Source of the DNA: Sympetrum striolatum | Taxonomy: Eukaryota; Arthropoda; Insecta; Odonata; Libellulidae | DNA: 64,000 nucleotides | Direction of reading: 5' to 3' | Assembly (NCBI GenBank): GCA_947579665.1 | Contig: OX388347.1 | Location: 19,646,562 to 19,710,561, forward strand | In this document: piece after piece, positions 61,761 through 64,000 of the stretch | How the letters are laid out: each line of letters opens with the position of its first letter | How positions within the stretch are numbered: position 1 is the stretch's first letter | The notes under the pieces: generated by a model | Databases searched by the model: none | Told to the model about the DNA's origin: nothing | The model's input: only the letters and a program-made list of their open reading frames with translations | Translations under genes and position numbers: made by a program

Positions 61761-61813
61761 CTTGGCACGACTTGGTCTCCGTGGCATTGCTACAGAAACC
61801 AAGTCGTGCCAAG
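61761..61813. repeat. perfect 16-bp inverted repeat, related sequence at 42071
   Basis: CTTGGCACGACTTGGT at 61761-61776 is mirrored by ACCAAGTCGTGCCAAG at 61798-61813, with a 21-base loop. CTTGGCACGATTTGGT at 42071-42086 matches the left arm at 15 of 16 positions, so the arm is a dispersed motif. Probably a miniature foldback family. Confidence 0.7.
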
Positions 61814-64000
61814 CCTCCGCTCCGCTTTTAGCGTATCTTTTTCATTTAACAGGTCTAATTTCGAGAATTTATTAGAAGAGATAACTTAATTTGAATTTAA
61901 GACGCCATTGCTTCATCACATAAAGCGTTATGCCCTTCCGGTTATATGCACCGGTAGGTTCAGAAAAATATTCCACGTGCTCTATGTATAAGAGGGTAGT
62001 TTAGGTATGTTTTGAAGTTTCTCACTGTGTCTGGTGAGAGAGCCATCAGGCCTTTCTGTTTGTAATTCTGAAGCCATTTTAGGGTAGTGGGGAACATAAG
62101 CGGCGTCAAATCTAGCCATGGCTTCTTTCAACTTCTGCATGATCCTTCGCTAGGCACACGCTTGTAATAAAGTTTAAATTAAGCTCTCTTTGATGTTCTC
62201 TCGAGCGAACGTCTCTGGTCTGTTACTTTAAGGAGGTGCAGTAAAACCTGCAAGAAACACAATTGCATGAGTCACCATCCCTCCACGTACCCCATAAAGA
62301 CTTACATAATGTTTTTGTCCGTATTAAATAGTTTTGAGGTGTGATTGTATCTGCTTTTTGATTACGCCCACCGGTTATTTTTATGGACGTTAGATTTCCA
62401 AGTCTTCCGGGAATTCTGAAACCCCACGCGGGATAATTGTTCCTCAAACCCTTGAGTGTTTTCATATGCTAAGAAACAAAGGGGATTCTTGGTTTTTCCA
62501 AGGGTTCCCTATAGAATTTCAAGGGCGTCACGAAGTTTTCTCCCCAATGTCATTCTGTTACCCCGTGTATTAAGTACGTCGTTCCATATAGCTCGTGATA
62601 TCTCTGAATATTTTTCAATATAGGGATTCAAACAATCGTTTAAATAGCGTAATATTTTTGGCGAGGTTAAAGCATATATTTTTCCTTTAAAGAGTAAGAT
62701 AGCAATTTGTGGGGGATTTTTTCATAGGTTTGTCTTTAGTATGTGTTAATTTTAGGTAAAACTGGAAATAATTGAAATTTTTCTACATCAATTGTTGTAA
62801 TTATGAACTTTTTATAGAGCTTGAAGTTACCAATTTAGCTATTATGACTCAAAGGAAGATTCGTTCCAGAGTGACTGTCACGAGAAAAATGTATGGTTCT
62901 CGAAAAATAGATTACTCTAGAATATATAAAAATGTATTGAGGAAATAATACTCCCGAATCAGAAATTCTTGAGCCGACAATTCTCTGATAAAAGACATAA
63001 TTTTATCGTACCGAGTTTTTCTTCTTGTAAGGGTAAGAACTCAATATTTCCCTTGCCTGCAAACCCCACTAACAATTTGGGAATAGCTTCCGGTACAAAC
63101 GGAGGTGTGAAAGTTCGTTTACCCCTCGTAGTTCTCCCCTTTATATTCCCTCAACGTAGTCTCCACGATATTTCCATGCAGAGCCCGCTCGTCCATCCCC
63201 CCCTCATCTTTTTCGTACGTCCTCAGTTTCCCCTTTTTGGTTCACTGTCCCCCCTTTGACTCTATTTGGGAGGCTTTCCTCACCGTCATCGCACATCCCA
63301 ATTCAATGCCCAATCGTCCCACCTACAATTTCGTTTTATTTGCTGCTATCTTTTATTATTTGGTGGGCCAAGGTATGGAAATTATATGGTAAGAAAAATA
63401 ATTAAGAAAAAGTACTGCAATTAACGAAAAATTAGCTGATAATGCTAGCTTAAGAAAGCGTAAGTTTATGGAGCGAAAACTTTAATCTGATATTCTATTT
63501 GGAATTACTATTAAAGAACATGTAAATTCGCTTTTGATTCCGGGTCGTATCGAATTATTACGTAATGGGATTAAAATAATCCTTCATCAAAGCTCATCTA
63601 TTATATAACTCCTTAGATTAGCAACGAGTCTATTTTGTACTCCTGCAAGGAAGTTGAAATACTTCCAATGAATCGATAAAGAATGTGGCTGTAAATGAAG
63701 TGATTATGTATGTAATCATGGATTTTAAAGTGACATTAAAATTGCATGTTTACGAATAACGCTGAGGTCCAGTCATAATGGTTAATTTTCTGCCATCTTA
63801 GGATTTCTTCTCTATCGATGCATCTATTCGAGCGCATAAATCATCTCCTACTTGATTTCCCTTTTGGCTTTTTAAAAAGATTCCACGTCTCAACTACCTC
63901 CTCAGGGACTCCCAATTTCTTTCCCCATGCCAGTGGTTCCCATTCTTTTGACTTCAAAAGCATATTTACTCATTATATCCAATCAACATTTTGCCGTACC
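61814..64000. other. no gene seen
   Basis: AT-rich, CpG-replete sequence with no supported exon. A 96-codon + frame near 62969-63259 is Pro/Phe/Ser-rich and unrecognised. It is likely still intron of the main gene or downstream DNA. Confidence 0.5.

Noticed and set aside
1..64000. CRISPR arrays, operons, rRNA or tRNA genes
   Set aside because: No regularly spaced repeats, no bacterial-type gene packing and no structural RNA signature were found.

Overview
This window looks like arthropod, most likely insect, nuclear DNA: AT-rich, non-operonic, with long spliced introns, transposon debris and no bacterial-type gene packing. One gene dominates, on the + strand. Nine internal coding exons between 29850 and 59178 join in one frame: canonical AG/GT borders, matching phases, 2742 nt or 914 codons, no stop. 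The protein is acidic and Ser-rich at first, basic and low-complexity in the middle, and ends in helical spectrin-like segments. I read it as a Klarsicht/nesprin-like (KASH-family) cytoskeletal linker from residue patterns remembered for the family; no search was run, so the exons are well supported and the name is tentative. The true 5' and 3' ends are not identified and probably include sequence outside the window.

Layout. 1-28.4 kb: no convincing gene on the + strand, CpG-replete sequence with inverted repeats, a degenerate ~200-bp three-copy tandem array (10.8-11.4 kb), two LINE 3' tails, a hAT-type MITE with an 8-bp target duplication (20458-20762), a CpG-rich island with a CRE palindrome (8.3-8.7 kb) and one interrupted minus-strand ORF (14.7-15.2 kb). 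28.4-29.1 kb: CpG-rich, promoter-like. 29.1-42.1 kb: eight coding exons in strongly CpG-depleted DNA, with three TIR-type DNA-transposon remnants in introns. 42.1-59.0 kb: one ~17-kb intron in CpG-replete DNA, carrying a promoter-like island (43.6-44.3 kb), another LINE tail and a possible minus-strand terminal exon (49962-50120). 58991-59178: ninth exon. 59.2-64 kb: intron or downstream sequence with no clear exon of the main gene.

The most striking signal is compositional. CpG is near or above its expected level outside 29.1-42.1 kb and about a quarter of expectation inside, with sharp edges. That is the footprint expected of germline gene-body methylation in insects. It argues against Drosophila-like flies and suggests that the gene has separately regulated 5' and 3' parts, with an internal promoter able to produce a shorter isoform.
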